Below are positions 8,952 through 16,639 of a DNA stretch of 64,000 bases, piece by piece; position 1 is the first letter of the stretch; the number at the start of each line of letters is the position of its first letter. The position numbers and the translations under genes were made by a program. The stretch is from Archangium lansingense (GTDB lineage: Bacteria; Myxococcota; Myxococcia; Myxococcales; Myxococcaceae), in NCBI RefSeq assembly GCF_026626635.1, contig NZ_JAPNKA010000001.1:1488001-1552000 (forward strand). The letters are read 5' to 3'. The notes under the pieces are model-generated. The model ran no database searches, was not told the origin of the DNA, and saw only the letters and a program-made list of their open reading frames with translations.

Positions 8952-9193
8952 TGCACCGAATGGCTTGCTGGGGCGAGCCGGCCCATGCGGCCCGCTCGGT
9001 AGCGTTCGAGCGCTGACGCGATCTGTTCCTCGCTGTTCATGACGAAGGGCCCGTACGAAACGACCCGTTCGCGAAGTGGACATCCAGCGAGCAGGACGAA
9101 TGGCGACACCCCCACGGGGGCAACATCCCGTGCCTTCCATGTAAACTGACGGCTCCTCAGGGGGGCGTACGCGGTTCCCCGCGGCGTGGAGGA
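8948..9193 (-). pseudogene. Pirin-family C-terminal fragment
   Basis: About 80 residues in an open frame match the end of pirin-like bicupin proteins: VSPFVLLAGCPLRERVV followed by YGPFVMNSEEQIASALERY and AGRMGRLA. The N-terminal cupin with its metal-binding histidines is missing. The break lies at about 9195, immediately next to the REPIN-like element at 9199-9262. The remaining ORF reads out of the repeat, so no functional product is expected. Confidence 0.7.
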
Positions 9194-9198
9194 GGAGC

Positions 9199-9262
9199 CC
9201 GGGGAAGGTGTCAAAGGACTCGTACAGGCATATTGCCTTACGAATTGTCTGACACCTCGGCC
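9199..9262. repeat. REPIN-like palindromic repeat, full copy
   Basis: Copy of the window-wide element GGGGAAGGTGTCAAAGGACT... ending TCTGACACCTCGG. The outer arms GGTGTCA and TGACACC are inverted. The inner arms (CTCGTA against TACGAA) and the small AGGC/GCCT hairpin complete an imperfect palindrome of about 52 bp. It sits between the pirin stump and the GST gene. Confidence 0.8.
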
Positions 9263-9326
9263 CGGCGCTTGCGGTAGGCGGCCAAACTCCTCGACAGCGG
9301 GCGGGCATGGCACCAACAATGCTGGA

Positions 9327-9989
9327 ATGCTCACGCTCTACGGCTTCGGTCGCGTCAACTCGAAGGTAGTGGGTCTCACGCGCGATTTGCGCGCCCTGTG
9401 GACGCTCGAGGAGCTGGGCGTGCCCTACCGGGTGCACGGCCTGGATCATCCCGCGGGGGAAACCAGGAGCGAGGAGTACCGGCGGCTGAACCCCTTCTCT
9501 CAGGTGCCGGTGCTCGAGGACGACGGCTTCGTGCTCACCGAGACGGGCGCGATCCTGCTGTACCTGGCGGAGAAGACGGGCAGATTGATGCCCGCGGATC
9601 TCCAAGGCCGCGCCCAGGTGACGCGCTGGTGCTTCGCCGCGCTCAACACCCTGGAGCCCCCGCTGTTCCAGATCGCGATGATCGATCTGCTCGGCGCCGC
9701 CGATCCCACCGGCGCGCAGCGGCGTCCCGAGCTGGTGCAGTGGGCCGGGCTCGCGCTGACAGCGCTCGATGACTGGCTTCGGGAGCGTCCGTATCTCACC
9801 GGCGAGGCGTTCACCGTGGCGGACATCCTGATGACCACGGTGCTGCGCGAGGTGCGCAACGCGGGCGTGCTCGACGGCTTCCCCCGGGTCTCCGCCTACC
9901 GCGAGCGCTGTGAGGCACGGCCCGCCTGGCGGCGGACGCTGGAGGCCTATGAGCAGCGCCTTGGGGCCCCGGCGGGCAGCGCGCGCTAG
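9327..9989 (+). CDS. Glutathione S-transferase family protein
   Basis: A 220-aa cytoplasmic protein. The N-terminal thioredoxin-like domain holds the ordinary GST landmarks: MLTLYGFGRVNSKVVGL, the cis-proline motif FSQVPVLEDDGFVLTETGA and the following ILLYLAEK helix. The C-terminal half is the all-helical domain with FTVADILM, the conserved N-capping box. It probably conjugates glutathione to electrophiles, but the substrate cannot be predicted. ATG 9327 is chosen because the frame upstream runs into the REPIN. Any promoter of this gene would lie in or next to that repeat. Confidence 0.88.
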   Translation: MLTLYGFGRVNSKVVGLTRDLRALWTLEELGVPYRVHGLDHPAGETRSEEYRRLNPFSQVPVLEDDGFVLTETGAILLYLAEKTGRLMPADLQGRAQVTRWCFAALNTLEPPLFQIAMIDLLGAADPTGAQRRPELVQWAGLALTALDDWLRERPYLTGEAFTVADILMTTVLREVRNAGVLDGFPRVSAYRERCEARPAWRRTLEAYEQRLGAPAGSAR

Positions 9990-10059
9990 CCGCGTCTGGA
10001 TTTCGGAGAAGTGGATGGGCGCGAGTTTCGACCTTACCCAGAATTTTGGAGCCCCCTCC

Positions 10060-10124
10060 GGAGAAGGTGTCAGACGACTCGTGGAGCGCGAGATGTTGGA
10101 ACGAGTTCTTTGACACCATCCCCC
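10060..10124. repeat. REPIN-like repeat, diverged copy
   Basis: GGTGTCA at 10066-10072 and TGACACC at 10111-10117 face each other with a diverged interior (GACGACTCGTG ... ACGAGTTCTT). It is the same family as the copy at 9199 with a different central loop. It lies between the GST gene and the small Cys-rich gene, in the 170-bp spacer. Confidence 0.65.
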
Positions 10125-10130
10125 GCTGAC

Positions 10131-10162
10131 GTGAGCCGCGCCACCAACCATCAGTGGCTCAC
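10131..10162 (-). terminator. Possible terminator hairpin
   Basis: GTGAGCC at 10131 pairs with GGCTCAC at 10156 (7 bp), spanning the stop of the small minus-strand gene. There is no clear T-tract, so it is a weak call. Confidence 0.3.
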
Positions 10163-10311
10163 CGCGACAGGGAGCCGCGGTTCGAGGCGACGCGCGACCG
10201 CAATGCATCCAGCTCTCGGCGCGAATAATAGAAACAGGGCAGCAACGACGCCGCCTGCGAGTAGGCGCAACACGGGCAGGGGCCGCTTCCCATCAGCAGA
10301 GACAACACCAT
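10159..10311 (-). CDS. Small Cys-rich hypothetical protein
   Basis: A 50-aa ORF beginning MVLSLLMGSGPCPCCAYSQA. Its ATG at 10311 sits behind a near-perfect Shine-Dalgarno (AAAGGAG), which is the main reason for calling it. It starts 31 bp after the stop of the GyrB-like gene on the same strand, so it is probably translated from the same message. CPCC may bind a metal or be redox active. I do not recognise the protein. Confidence 0.5.
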   Translation of the reverse strand: MVLSLLMGSGPCPCCAYSQAASLLPCFYYSRRELDALRSRVASNRGSLSR

Positions 10312-10342
10312 GGCCAGTCTCCTTTCCTCGTGCTCAACCAGC

Positions 10343-11455
10343 TCACCGGGTTGACTGCCCTGGGTGCCCATTGATGTTCCGCAGCGCCTCCACCAACACG
10401 GGGGTGAGGACGGAAGCCACCCCATCGCGCAGCCCCCATTCTGTCCTGAATAGGAACTGTTGAGAGTACCACCATTCGCAGTGGTAGGCCGGCGAGTCCA
10501 TGGCCACGATCAGGGTGAGGCCGGGCAGAAACCGCTCGCGAGGCCAGGGCTTCTTGTGCCGCCTCAATCGGGCCATCGCCGCACCCAGGGCATCCAGGAC
10601 ACCTTGCACATGACTCCCACCCCTGCGCGTGCGCACGGTATTCACGAAGGACCACACCTGACAGTCCTCCCCCGCGGTCCACTGCAAGGCGCAGCGCACA
10701 CGAAAATCCTCCCACCGCGCTTCAACCACGAGCGGAGTCGCCATTCGAGGCAGCGTGTACAGCGTCAGCTCGTCGACGAGGTCCGCGAGCCCGCGCGGAT
10801 ACTGGATCCACTCCTCGAGACGGGCGCTGCGAAAGTGGATGCGCAGCCCTGGCCTCAGTCCCGCCAGCTCGCGACAGCGCAGGTGCAGACGTCGGGCGTC
10901 GAAAGTGATGCCGGGCTCGAAGAGGGTGAGGTCCGGGGTGAGCTTGATTCGAGTGCCTCGTGGCCCAGGAAGTCGAGTGCCCTGGAGTGGCTCAGGCGTG
11001 GGGTGCTCATGGATGACGCCCGCCTGGCCTTTGAGATGCCATCGCCGGGCATCCTCCCAGGCCTCCAGCTCGTACTGCTCGGAGAGGGCAAAGACACAGA
11101 CGGCCTCGGCCCTCAGGGACGCGTAGGGAGGCGCGACCGTGCCGGGCCTGCCGCCTGGCCTCATCTCGGTCAGGATGTCCGGTAGAGACTCGGGGGGAAG
11201 AGGCTGTCCATCCTCGAGAAGCTCCAGGCTTCCATCCTCGCCCAGGGAGAGGTGCAGCTGCTGGAGATGGCCACCGCGATCCTCCGCCATGGCGGCATGC
11301 AACAGGAAGTCGACGAGACGGGAGAGCCCGCGCACCCCTGTGTCGCCGAGATACATGCCGGGGCGCTTGCGTACGGCCGTCACAGCATCCAGTACAACCA
11401 CATCATCCTGGGAGTACTCGCTCACGGGCCAGAATCTACCACCACGCCAAGACAT
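10343..11455 (-). CDS. GyrB/ParE-like protein with degenerate ATPase site
   Basis: A 370-aa protein. The N-terminus carries the GyrB hallmark AVRKRPGMYLGDTG followed by GLSRLVDFLLHAAM, the position of the ATPase helix; then a GHKL-like region and a second domain like the gyrase transducer (GGSHVQGVLDALGAA resembles the GGTH motif). Canonical catalytic residues appear lost: the VYEVVDNSID helix reads VDFLLHAAMA, so Glu and Asn are missing, and DNGRGIP reads EDGQPLP. It is therefore probably not an ATPase, and it lacks TOPRIM. ATG 11455 has GAGGAA 9 bp upstream. The role is unknown. Confidence 0.75.
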   Translation of the reverse strand: MSWRGGRFWPVSEYSQDDVVVLDAVTAVRKRPGMYLGDTGVRGLSRLVDFLLHAAMAEDRGGHLQQLHLSLGEDGSLELLEDGQPLPPESLPDILTEMRPGGRPGTVAPPYASLRAEAVCVFALSEQYELEAWEDARRWHLKGQAGVIHEHPTPEPLQGTRLPGPRGTRIKLTPDLTLFEPGITFDARRLHLRCRELAGLRPGLRIHFRSARLEEWIQYPRGLADLVDELTLYTLPRMATPLVVEARWEDFRVRCALQWTAGEDCQVWSFVNTVRTRRGGSHVQGVLDALGAAMARLRRHKKPWPRERFLPGLTLIVAMDSPAYHCEWWYSQQFLFRTEWGLRDGVASVLTPVLVEALRNINGHPGQSTR

Positions 11456-11690
11456 GGAGTTGCTTCCTCATTCTAGGATCTATTCCAACCGAGCCCCCAT
11501 TCCTCTTATGCGCCTCGAGGACGTGCGCGCGTTCTTCCGGGAGCTTCGCCAAGCTCGGCGATAAGCTGAGCGGAATGTTGACCACCGAGGACTGCACGAC
11601 AAGGAGCGCGCGCGGTCGCTCCTGGAGCTCGCGACCACCGGGACCTCCGACATCCGAACGCTCACCGCCCTGACGATCGCCTGGCACTCG

Positions 11691-12677
11691 ATGTTCCAGG
11701 ACGAGGAGGCGCTGCGTGGCGCGCTGGTCCGAGGGGAGACGCTCGCGAGGACGCTCGAGGATTGGCTCGTGCTGGCCGAGGGCTACCGCGACGGCGGTGA
11801 CAGCTCACGCGAGGGCACGTGGGATCCGGTGGGGGTCCAGCGCTGTCTCGAGGCGGCGCTGGTGGCTGGGCCCGCGCCGTCGGACCCGCAGCGCGAGCAG
11901 CTCGCGGTGGCGTTCCGGCGCTGGTTGGGGGATGAGGCGCGGGCGGCACAGCTCGCCCCCACGATGCGCTCGCTGGAGAGCGAGGGGGTGCCTTGGCGCC
12001 ACTTCGAGGGGTGGGAAGCCCGCGACCCGCGCGCACTTCTGCATCGCCTGCGCACCCAACTCCGCCCCGAGGATCTCACGGCGATCGCCAACGCCGACTA
12101 CGGCAGCGACGCGGGCAAACACCACCAGGCGCTCCTCGAGATCCAGGCCACGGGCACCTTCCCGCTGCCGCTCCCGTGGGAACCACGCGAGGTGCTCGAG
12201 CTCACACGATGGACCCGGGGAGCGGACACGCCCCACGTCCGGCGCGCGTTCGCGTGCACCGTGCTCGCGCTCGATGTGGCGCTGCCCATCAGTCAGCAGA
12301 CGGGCGAGCTCGAAGATGCGCTGGCGCCCCTGCTCGAGAGCGCGTGGGTGCTCGGGCTCGATGCCGAGCTGGAGCAACTCCTGGTGTGGCTGGCGGAAGT
12401 CATCGAGCCGGCGGCGGGATATGCGTGGCCGCTGTTCGCGCTCGTGCTGACGCTCGCGCGCCGCGCGCCCGGGGATCCGCGGCTCGGTCCGCTCGTCGCG
12501 GCTTTCGAGGCGGTGGAGCCCGTGGCCTCGGACCCTCACCCGGATTTCGGAGCACTCTTGTGTGCGACCGGGAATGAGCGTTACCGGGACCTGTGGCACG
12601 AGCTCGCCACCGAGGTGCTCGACCCCGCGCGGGTGCTGCCGCCGCACCTCGAACAGCTCGCCCGCCGCATCCGCTGA
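11691..12677 (+). CDS. Hypothetical helical protein, possible frameshifted start
   Basis: A 328-aa protein rich in alanine/leucine/arginine helices with paired tryptophans (WHSMFQDEEALRGALVRG at the first Met). It has no membrane segment or known motif. The frame stays open upstream to 11565 without a start codon and encodes plausible protein (KERARSLLELATTGTSD). An ATG with MLTTED at 11575 lies in another frame, so a one-base indel near 11588 may have cut off the real start. ATG 11691 is only the first available start. The family is unknown. Confidence 0.55.
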   Translation: MFQDEEALRGALVRGETLARTLEDWLVLAEGYRDGGDSSREGTWDPVGVQRCLEAALVAGPAPSDPQREQLAVAFRRWLGDEARAAQLAPTMRSLESEGVPWRHFEGWEARDPRALLHRLRTQLRPEDLTAIANADYGSDAGKHHQALLEIQATGTFPLPLPWEPREVLELTRWTRGADTPHVRRAFACTVLALDVALPISQQTGELEDALAPLLESAWVLGLDAELEQLLVWLAEVIEPAAGYAWPLFALVLTLARRAPGDPRLGPLVAAFEAVEPVASDPHPDFGALLCATGNERYRDLWHELATEVLDPARVLPPHLEQLARRIR

Positions 12678-12703
12678 GGGCCCAATCAGGAGTCAACCTC
12701 GAT

Positions 12704-12816
12704 TGGCGGCGGCGGGAATCGAACCCGCGCCGGGCGGTGCGAAAATCCCAGCAGAATCGCGCCCTTACCTCGCAACTGCCCGGAATGATTAGGAGTCGAT
12801 ATCCCGCCGCGTCCCG
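12704..12816 (-). repeat. T-arm-like dispersed repeat, copy 1
   Basis: Read on the minus strand, a hairpin arm (GGGCAGTTGCGA ... TCGCACCGCCC) is followed by GCGGGTTCGATTCCCGC, a perfect tRNA/tmRNA-type T-arm, and then CGCCGCCA. A related copy lies on the plus strand at 52748-52855. No complete cloverleaf can be drawn. Confidence 0.5.
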
Positions 12817-13043
12817 TGTCGTCCCGTCCTGTCCCATCCGGTTCCGCAGGCTCGTGCGACATACGTGCAACATGGCGGACGCGGTGAGCGCTGGGGCTCG
12901 TGGCGAGCGTCCAGGCCAGACGCGTAGGACGCGCGCCTCGCGGTGAGCGCTGGGGCTCGCCCAGCCTCGGGCTCGTGGGCGGACAACCGGGCGCCTGCAA
13001 AAACCTTCGCTGGCCGCTTGGCGCACCTGAGCGTAGGGCTACC

Positions 13044-13262
13044 TCAATCCGCAAAGTCCTCAAGCGAGATCACGCGTTGTGGCGCTTTTTCGAAATGCGA
13101 TGCGCCGCAGGAATAACTCCCTCCTGGGCTCTTCATGGCTCGGGCCTCGTCTGCGGTGAAGATGTAGACTAGGAAGTCGCCTTCGTGGACGGGGGCGCGA
13201 ACAATGCTTTCCCGGCCCAGAACCACATGAGTAACAGTTCGGCCCAATCTAAACGCGCGCAC
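13044..13262 (-). CDS. Small hypothetical protein
   Basis: A 72-aa ORF from GTG 13262 (VRAFRLGRTVTHVVLGRESI). GC content is lower than in its neighbours. There is no clear ribosome binding site and no known motif. It may be the C-terminal part of a longer lost protein; weak call. Confidence 0.3.
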   Translation of the reverse strand: MRAFRLGRTVTHVVLGRESIVRAPVHEGDFLVYIFTADEARAMKSPGGSYSCGASHFEKAPQRVISLEDFAD

Positions 13263-13305
13263 TGCCTGTCCGGAAGAGTTCGCCGTGCCCCGTGCCCTAC
13301 CGAGT

Positions 13306-13339
13306 GGACCTAGCTTGCCTCCTGGGGCAAGCTAGGTCC
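13306..13339. promoter_or_regulatory. 14-bp perfect hairpin upstream of the lipoprotein gene
   Basis: GGACCTAGCTTGCC is followed by a 6-base loop and its exact complement. It begins 60 bp before ATG 13366, so it lies in the likely 5' leader of that gene. It could be a terminator/attenuator or a repressor operator; there is no T-tract to decide. Confidence 0.55.
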
Positions 13340-13365
13340 ATCTCAAACGGCATAGGGGACAAGAA

Positions 13366-13968
13366 ATGTCTTTGGTTACGATTACGCGCAGGGCTCTTCT
13401 TGCTACGCTGCTGGCGCTCACTTCGAGTTGCTATACACTCTACTCGCCCAGCAAGCAGCCACAGGAATTCTCGCGCCCAGCTATTGCCGTCCGCTTGGCG
13501 TCTGAGATGCCGCCCCACTTTGATTCGCACGTACGCTGTGCACTCTCCCGACTTGATGCAGTGCGCATGCTTCCGACGTTCGACGAAAAAATCCTAAACG
13601 GCGGCTATGAATTCACAGGCCAGCCCTCAGAGCTTTCGACGCCGCAGAGTGTCCTTGAGTGCGCGCGCCGCCCGTTGAATCTTGAGTGGACCGCTCGTCA
13701 CTGTCCCTGGGTGCCAATCTGGCCGTTCAAGCGCGAGGTCGGCTCCACCTATTATTCTGCCGAAGGCGTGTGGAAAATGAAGACGTACGACTGTGAGATC
13801 ACCGCCCAGGATACAGGAAAACTGGCAGGGCACTTCCTCCATGAGCATATGCACACGTGCGGCTACGTCGATGGAGAAGGGAATAAAGATGGAAAGGTCG
13901 TCACGTACCGCATCAACAAGATTATTGAGGAGTTGACCAAACAAACGCCGGTCTGCCCAGGGCTCTAA
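13366..13968 (+). CDS. Secreted HExxH-motif lipoprotein, lower GC
   Basis: A 200-aa protein with a lipoprotein signal (RRALLATLLALTSSCYTLYS, lipobox SSC). Near residue 163 it has HEHMHTCGYVDGEGN, which contains HExxH followed by an acidic cluster, so a zinc metallopeptidase is possible. Most of the middle is cysteine-containing globular sequence. GC content is visibly lower than in its neighbours, suggesting horizontal origin. A 14-bp perfect hairpin lies just upstream. I do not recognise the family; the HExxH could be fortuitous, but its position in a C-terminal helix fits a protease. Confidence 0.65.
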   Translation: MSLVTITRRALLATLLALTSSCYTLYSPSKQPQEFSRPAIAVRLASEMPPHFDSHVRCALSRLDAVRMLPTFDEKILNGGYEFTGQPSELSTPQSVLECARRPLNLEWTARHCPWVPIWPFKREVGSTYYSAEGVWKMKTYDCEITAQDTGKLAGHFLHEHMHTCGYVDGEGNKDGKVVTYRINKIIEELTKQTPVCPGL

Positions 13969-13974
13969 CACGAC

Positions 13975-14106
13975 GTGCGGGCATTGACGGAGCTACGCGA
14001 GCAGTACGGTGCCTTCGTCGCGGCGTTCCGAGAGGCGGCGGCTCGTGGAGGCGGGGGGACTTCTCGGCCGCCTTTCCGCTCTTCTCATTCCCACCGCGTA
14101 TCGTGC
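13975..14106 (+). pseudogene. Possible RAYT C-terminal tail
   Basis: The open frame reads ALTELREQYGAFVAAFREAA and then, after a frame change, sequence like GDFSAAFP. This resembles the tail of REP-associated tyrosine transposases of myxobacteria, from memory. It overlaps the end of the opposite-strand DUF2381-type gene, which suggests a rearrangement junction. Confidence 0.3.
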
Positions 14107-14576
14107 CGGGTCGCGTCGCTCAAGTTCTCAGACACACCGCTCCCGAGGCCGTCCATGGGCGTGCAAGCCCACTCCACCCGGCGCGTCCCCTTTGCCGCGT
14201 GGCCCACGAGCCAAAAGCGCGCGCTCGCCGGGACAGTCCCATCCGCGAAGCGCACCGTCACCTTTACCCGCTCCCCTGGCAGATAATCCCCCTTGGGAAT
14301 GACATTGAGGCTCAGGCCCTCTTTCCCGGGGGACCAATCCGCAAGGCGGCCTTCTGGCTGAAACTCGACCGTCCCCACGGCGACGCGGGAATCAAAGACG
14401 AACGTCGTCGGCTCGTCCGCACTGACGCACACGTCCGGCGCCCCCTCCGAGGACTCCGCCGCCAAGTCAAAACGCGTCGTCGCGGCGCAGAGAGAGACGG
14501 GGGGCGGCTCTGCGGCTTGCGCGGCACCAGCGAGCAGGGCGACCACCAGGACGGCACCGGGGGACGAGGGCAGCAC
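14085..14576 (-). CDS. Truncated DUF2381-type exported protein
   Basis: A 163-aa product. The signal peptide (VLVVALLAGAAQAAEPPP) is followed by the first domain of the myxobacterial DUF2381 (TIGR02268) family: APDVCVSADEPTTFVFDSRV, then LPGERVKVTVRFADGTVPAS. Full members are roughly 280-300 aa. Here the reading breaks off at about 14110, where the opposite-strand RAYT-like tail begins, so the last residues are foreign. A functional product is unlikely, although the N-terminal domain could fold. Full-length paralogues are common in these genomes. Confidence 0.6.
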   Translation of the reverse strand: MLPSSPGAVLVVALLAGAAQAAEPPPVSLCAATTRFDLAAESSEGAPDVCVSADEPTTFVFDSRVAVGTVEFQPEGRLADWSPGKEGLSLNVIPKGDYLPGERVKVTVRFADGTVPASARFWLVGHAAKGTRRVEWACTPMDGLGSGVSENLSDATRHDTRWE

Positions 14577-14645
14577 GGAATCTCAACCTCCAAAGAGCAC
14601 GGAAATAATCAGGGTTGCCCGGTGGGCACCTCGAGAGAAATGCGC

Positions 14646-14770
14646 CGGGGAAGGTGTCAAAGGACTCGTACAGGCATATTGCCTCCTACGAATCGTCTGA
14701 CACCTCGGCGGACACCTCGGCGCCGCCTCCTACGAATCGTCTGACACCTCGGCCGACACCTCGGCCGGCG
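14646..14770. repeat. REPIN-like repeat cluster
   Basis: One full copy (GGGGAAGGTGTCAAAGGACT to TCTGACACCTCGG) is followed by extra half-units: CCTCCTACGAATCGTCTGAC repeated, and GACACCTCGGC several times in tandem. This is the most extended cluster of the family in the window. The sequence on to the next gene at 14931 shows nothing recognisable. Confidence 0.75.
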
Positions 14771-14930
14771 GCCGGCAACGGTCTCGAGCGTGTCAGGCTC
14801 GCAGTCGATCGACCGCCGCTGCCGCCGAGTCCAGCCCGTGGAGCGACGAGCGCGCCCCCGTTGACAAGTCCTCGGGGCGAGGACCAGGAGGAGTGGTCGT
14901 CCTGGCCGTGAGTCGGAAGGGAAAGAAGCG

Positions 14931-15266
14931 TCAATCCAACTTGGACTGCAAGATGCCGAAACGCTCAATGCCGAGAGCGACTGCGGAGCGCACCGCATGG
15001 ATGATGGCCTCATCCGTCAGCCGGCTCACGACGAGCATGCCGGGGGATACGAAGGACAGTTCGCCCTCGATGAGTCGCTGGAGATTGCGGATGCTGAAGA
15101 CGGTGAATCCGAAGGAGCGACCATCTTTGAGCAGGACCGACAGGTCGATGTTGTCGTCCTCAGGATCGCTCACCTCGCAATGGAGGGTGAGCGAGGCGAG
15201 CCGTTCATCTTCGAGTTCGAGGCTGCGAAGGACGAGTGCCTTCGCTCCAAGCTCAGTTGTTTCCAT
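14931..15266 (-). CDS. Hypothetical protein
   Basis: A 111-aa soluble protein (METTELGAKALVLRSLELED) with alternating charged strands and a helical end (AVALGIERFGILQSKLD). No motif is recognised. Start: ATG 15266 with GGAGGG a few bases upstream; an in-frame GTG at 15281 would add five residues. Size and isolation would fit an orphan immunity-type protein, but nothing shows that directly. Confidence 0.5.
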   Translation of the reverse strand: METTELGAKALVLRSLELEDERLASLTLHCEVSDPEDDNIDLSVLLKDGRSFGFTVFSIRNLQRLIEGELSFVSPGMLVVSRLTDEAIIHAVRSAVALGIERFGILQSKLD

Positions 15267-15345
15267 GGGCCCTCCAATCACCTTCTACATGCCGAATGAC
15301 CACCCGGACATCTCCGCCGGAGTGTCCCACGCCTTCGACTAAAGC

Positions 15346-15372
15346 GGAGAGGGTGTCAAAGGATTCGACACG
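15346..15372. repeat. REP half-element
   Basis: GGAGAGGGTGTCAAAGGATT CGAC: one arm of the REPIN family, with no facing arm. It lies about 110 bp upstream of the RAYT-like ORF. Confidence 0.6.
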
Positions 15373-15484
15373 CGGGACTCAAGCCACGGAACGAGACCGG
15401 GTATCCCTACGAGTCGCCAAGTCTTTCCAAGGACTTGAAGCTGGCTCGCCGGGTGCATTTGGCCTGGCGACTCGCTGGTAGGGG

Positions 15485-15934
15485 ATGGGGATGGGCTGGC
15501 CGCTGAGGATGTTCCAAGAGGAGGGCTATTACTTCGTTACGTCCAGGTGCTTCCAGGGACGGCTGCTGCTGCGCCCCAGCGCGGAGGTGAACGAGGTGGT
15601 GGGTGGGGTGCTGGCGCGAGCCGTCCAGCAGAGCGCCGGCAACGTGCGGCTGCACGCCTTCACCTTCGCTTCCAATCACTTCCACCTGCTGGTGTGGGAG
15701 AGGGGGGCCGCGCTCGCCGGCTTCATGCAATACCTGCGCGCCAACGTGTCTAGGAAGGTGGGGAGGTTGGTGGATTGGAGTGGAGGCTTCTGGGAGAGGC
15801 GCTACTCAGCGGAGCCAGTGCTGGACGACACGGCGCTGGTCTCAAACGTAGCTTCGACTTCGGTCAGTTCCGCCTATGCGTCCACCCGCTGGAAGCGCAC
15901 CTTCCGACCCATGCGCCCGCCGTTGCTGGGGTAG
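15485..15934 (+). pseudogene. RAYT / REP-associated tyrosine transposase, truncated
   Basis: The first 120 codons look like a Y1 transposase of the RAYT type: GYYFVTSRCFQGRLLLRP, the HUH core RLHAFTFASNHFHLLVW (NHFH), then FMQYLRANVSRKVGR and GFWERRYSAEPVLDD. After about 15840 the similarity stops and a short unrelated tail follows, so the C-terminal third is missing. Related enzymes bind and mobilise REP/REPIN palindromes, and REPIN-like copies lie all around here. The fragment is probably inactive; a full-length homologue elsewhere would have to supply the activity. Confidence 0.75.
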
Positions 15935-15976
15935 CCTCCCCGCCCGCCCCGGCGGTCCGGGGCCTCGGAGGCTCGG

Positions 15977-16516
15977 ATGGCAGCACGCAAGGCGATGGCG
16001 AAGAAGACACCCAGGAAGAAGACACCCACGAAGAATCCCCCTGCGAGGAAGAGCGCCGCGAGAAAGACGCCCGCGAAGACCCCGGCGAAGGGCGCGGCTG
16101 CGAAGAAGGCGCCTGCGAAGGGCGCGGCCGCCAAGAAGACCCCTGGCCGCCAATACCTGCGCCGCGAGGACCTCGGCGCCCCGGCGGACGCCTTCTTCGC
16201 GCAGCAGCCCCCGGAGCGGCGCGAGCACCTCGAGGCCCTGCGTGCCCTGGTGAAGAAGGCCGCCCCCGGCGCCCGCGAGTCCATGAAGTGGGGCATGCCC
16301 TACTACGAGCTGAAGGGCGGGTTCTGTGCGCTCTACACCTCGACGACCTACGCCGCCCTCAGCATCATGGCGCCCCCGGAGAAGCTCGACGACCCGGAAG
16401 GAAAGCTCGAGGGCACCGGGAAGACCATGCGCCACCTCAAGGTGCGCAGCGCCGCGGACCTCGACGAGGCGAGCATCCTGCGCTGGGTGAAGGCCGCGGT
16501 GGCGCACCACTCCTGA
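15977..16516 (+). CDS. Histone-H1-like tail fused to a DUF1801 domain
   Basis: A 179-aa protein in two parts. Residues 1-55 are a Lys/Ala/Pro/Thr-rich tail (TPAKTPAKGAAAKKAPAKGA), as in bacterial histone H1-like proteins and certain DNA-binding C-termini. Residues about 60-179 form a DUF1801 domain (EHLEALRALVKKAAPGARES, then MKWGMPYYELKG and LSIMAPPEKL). DUF1801 proteins are small and of unknown function. The basic tail suggests DNA or RNA binding. The pair of domains is clear; the biological role is not. Confidence 0.75.
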   Translation: MAARKAMAKKTPRKKTPTKNPPARKSAARKTPAKTPAKGAAAKKAPAKGAAAKKTPGRQYLRREDLGAPADAFFAQQPPERREHLEALRALVKKAAPGARESMKWGMPYYELKGGFCALYTSTTYAALSIMAPPEKLDDPEGKLEGTGKTMRHLKVRSAADLDEASILRWVKAAVAHHS

Positions 16517-16639
16517 AGGAGAGGGGGGAGGCCGCCCGCGGAGAAATAGCGCAGCGCTGAAGCTCGCCCCCCGAGCGTGCAGGCGCCCATACGCTTTGTC
16601 TGGGGCGGAGCGTGCGCTTCGGTGCTAGGCCTTGCCACC

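Noticed and set aside
12700..12830. A complete tRNA gene on the minus strand
   Set aside because: Only a T-arm and part of the 3' acceptor strand can be drawn; no D-arm or anticodon arm pairs.
14646..14770. A CRISPR array
   Set aside because: The repeats are palindromic REPIN arms with no regular unique spacers, and no cas genes are present.
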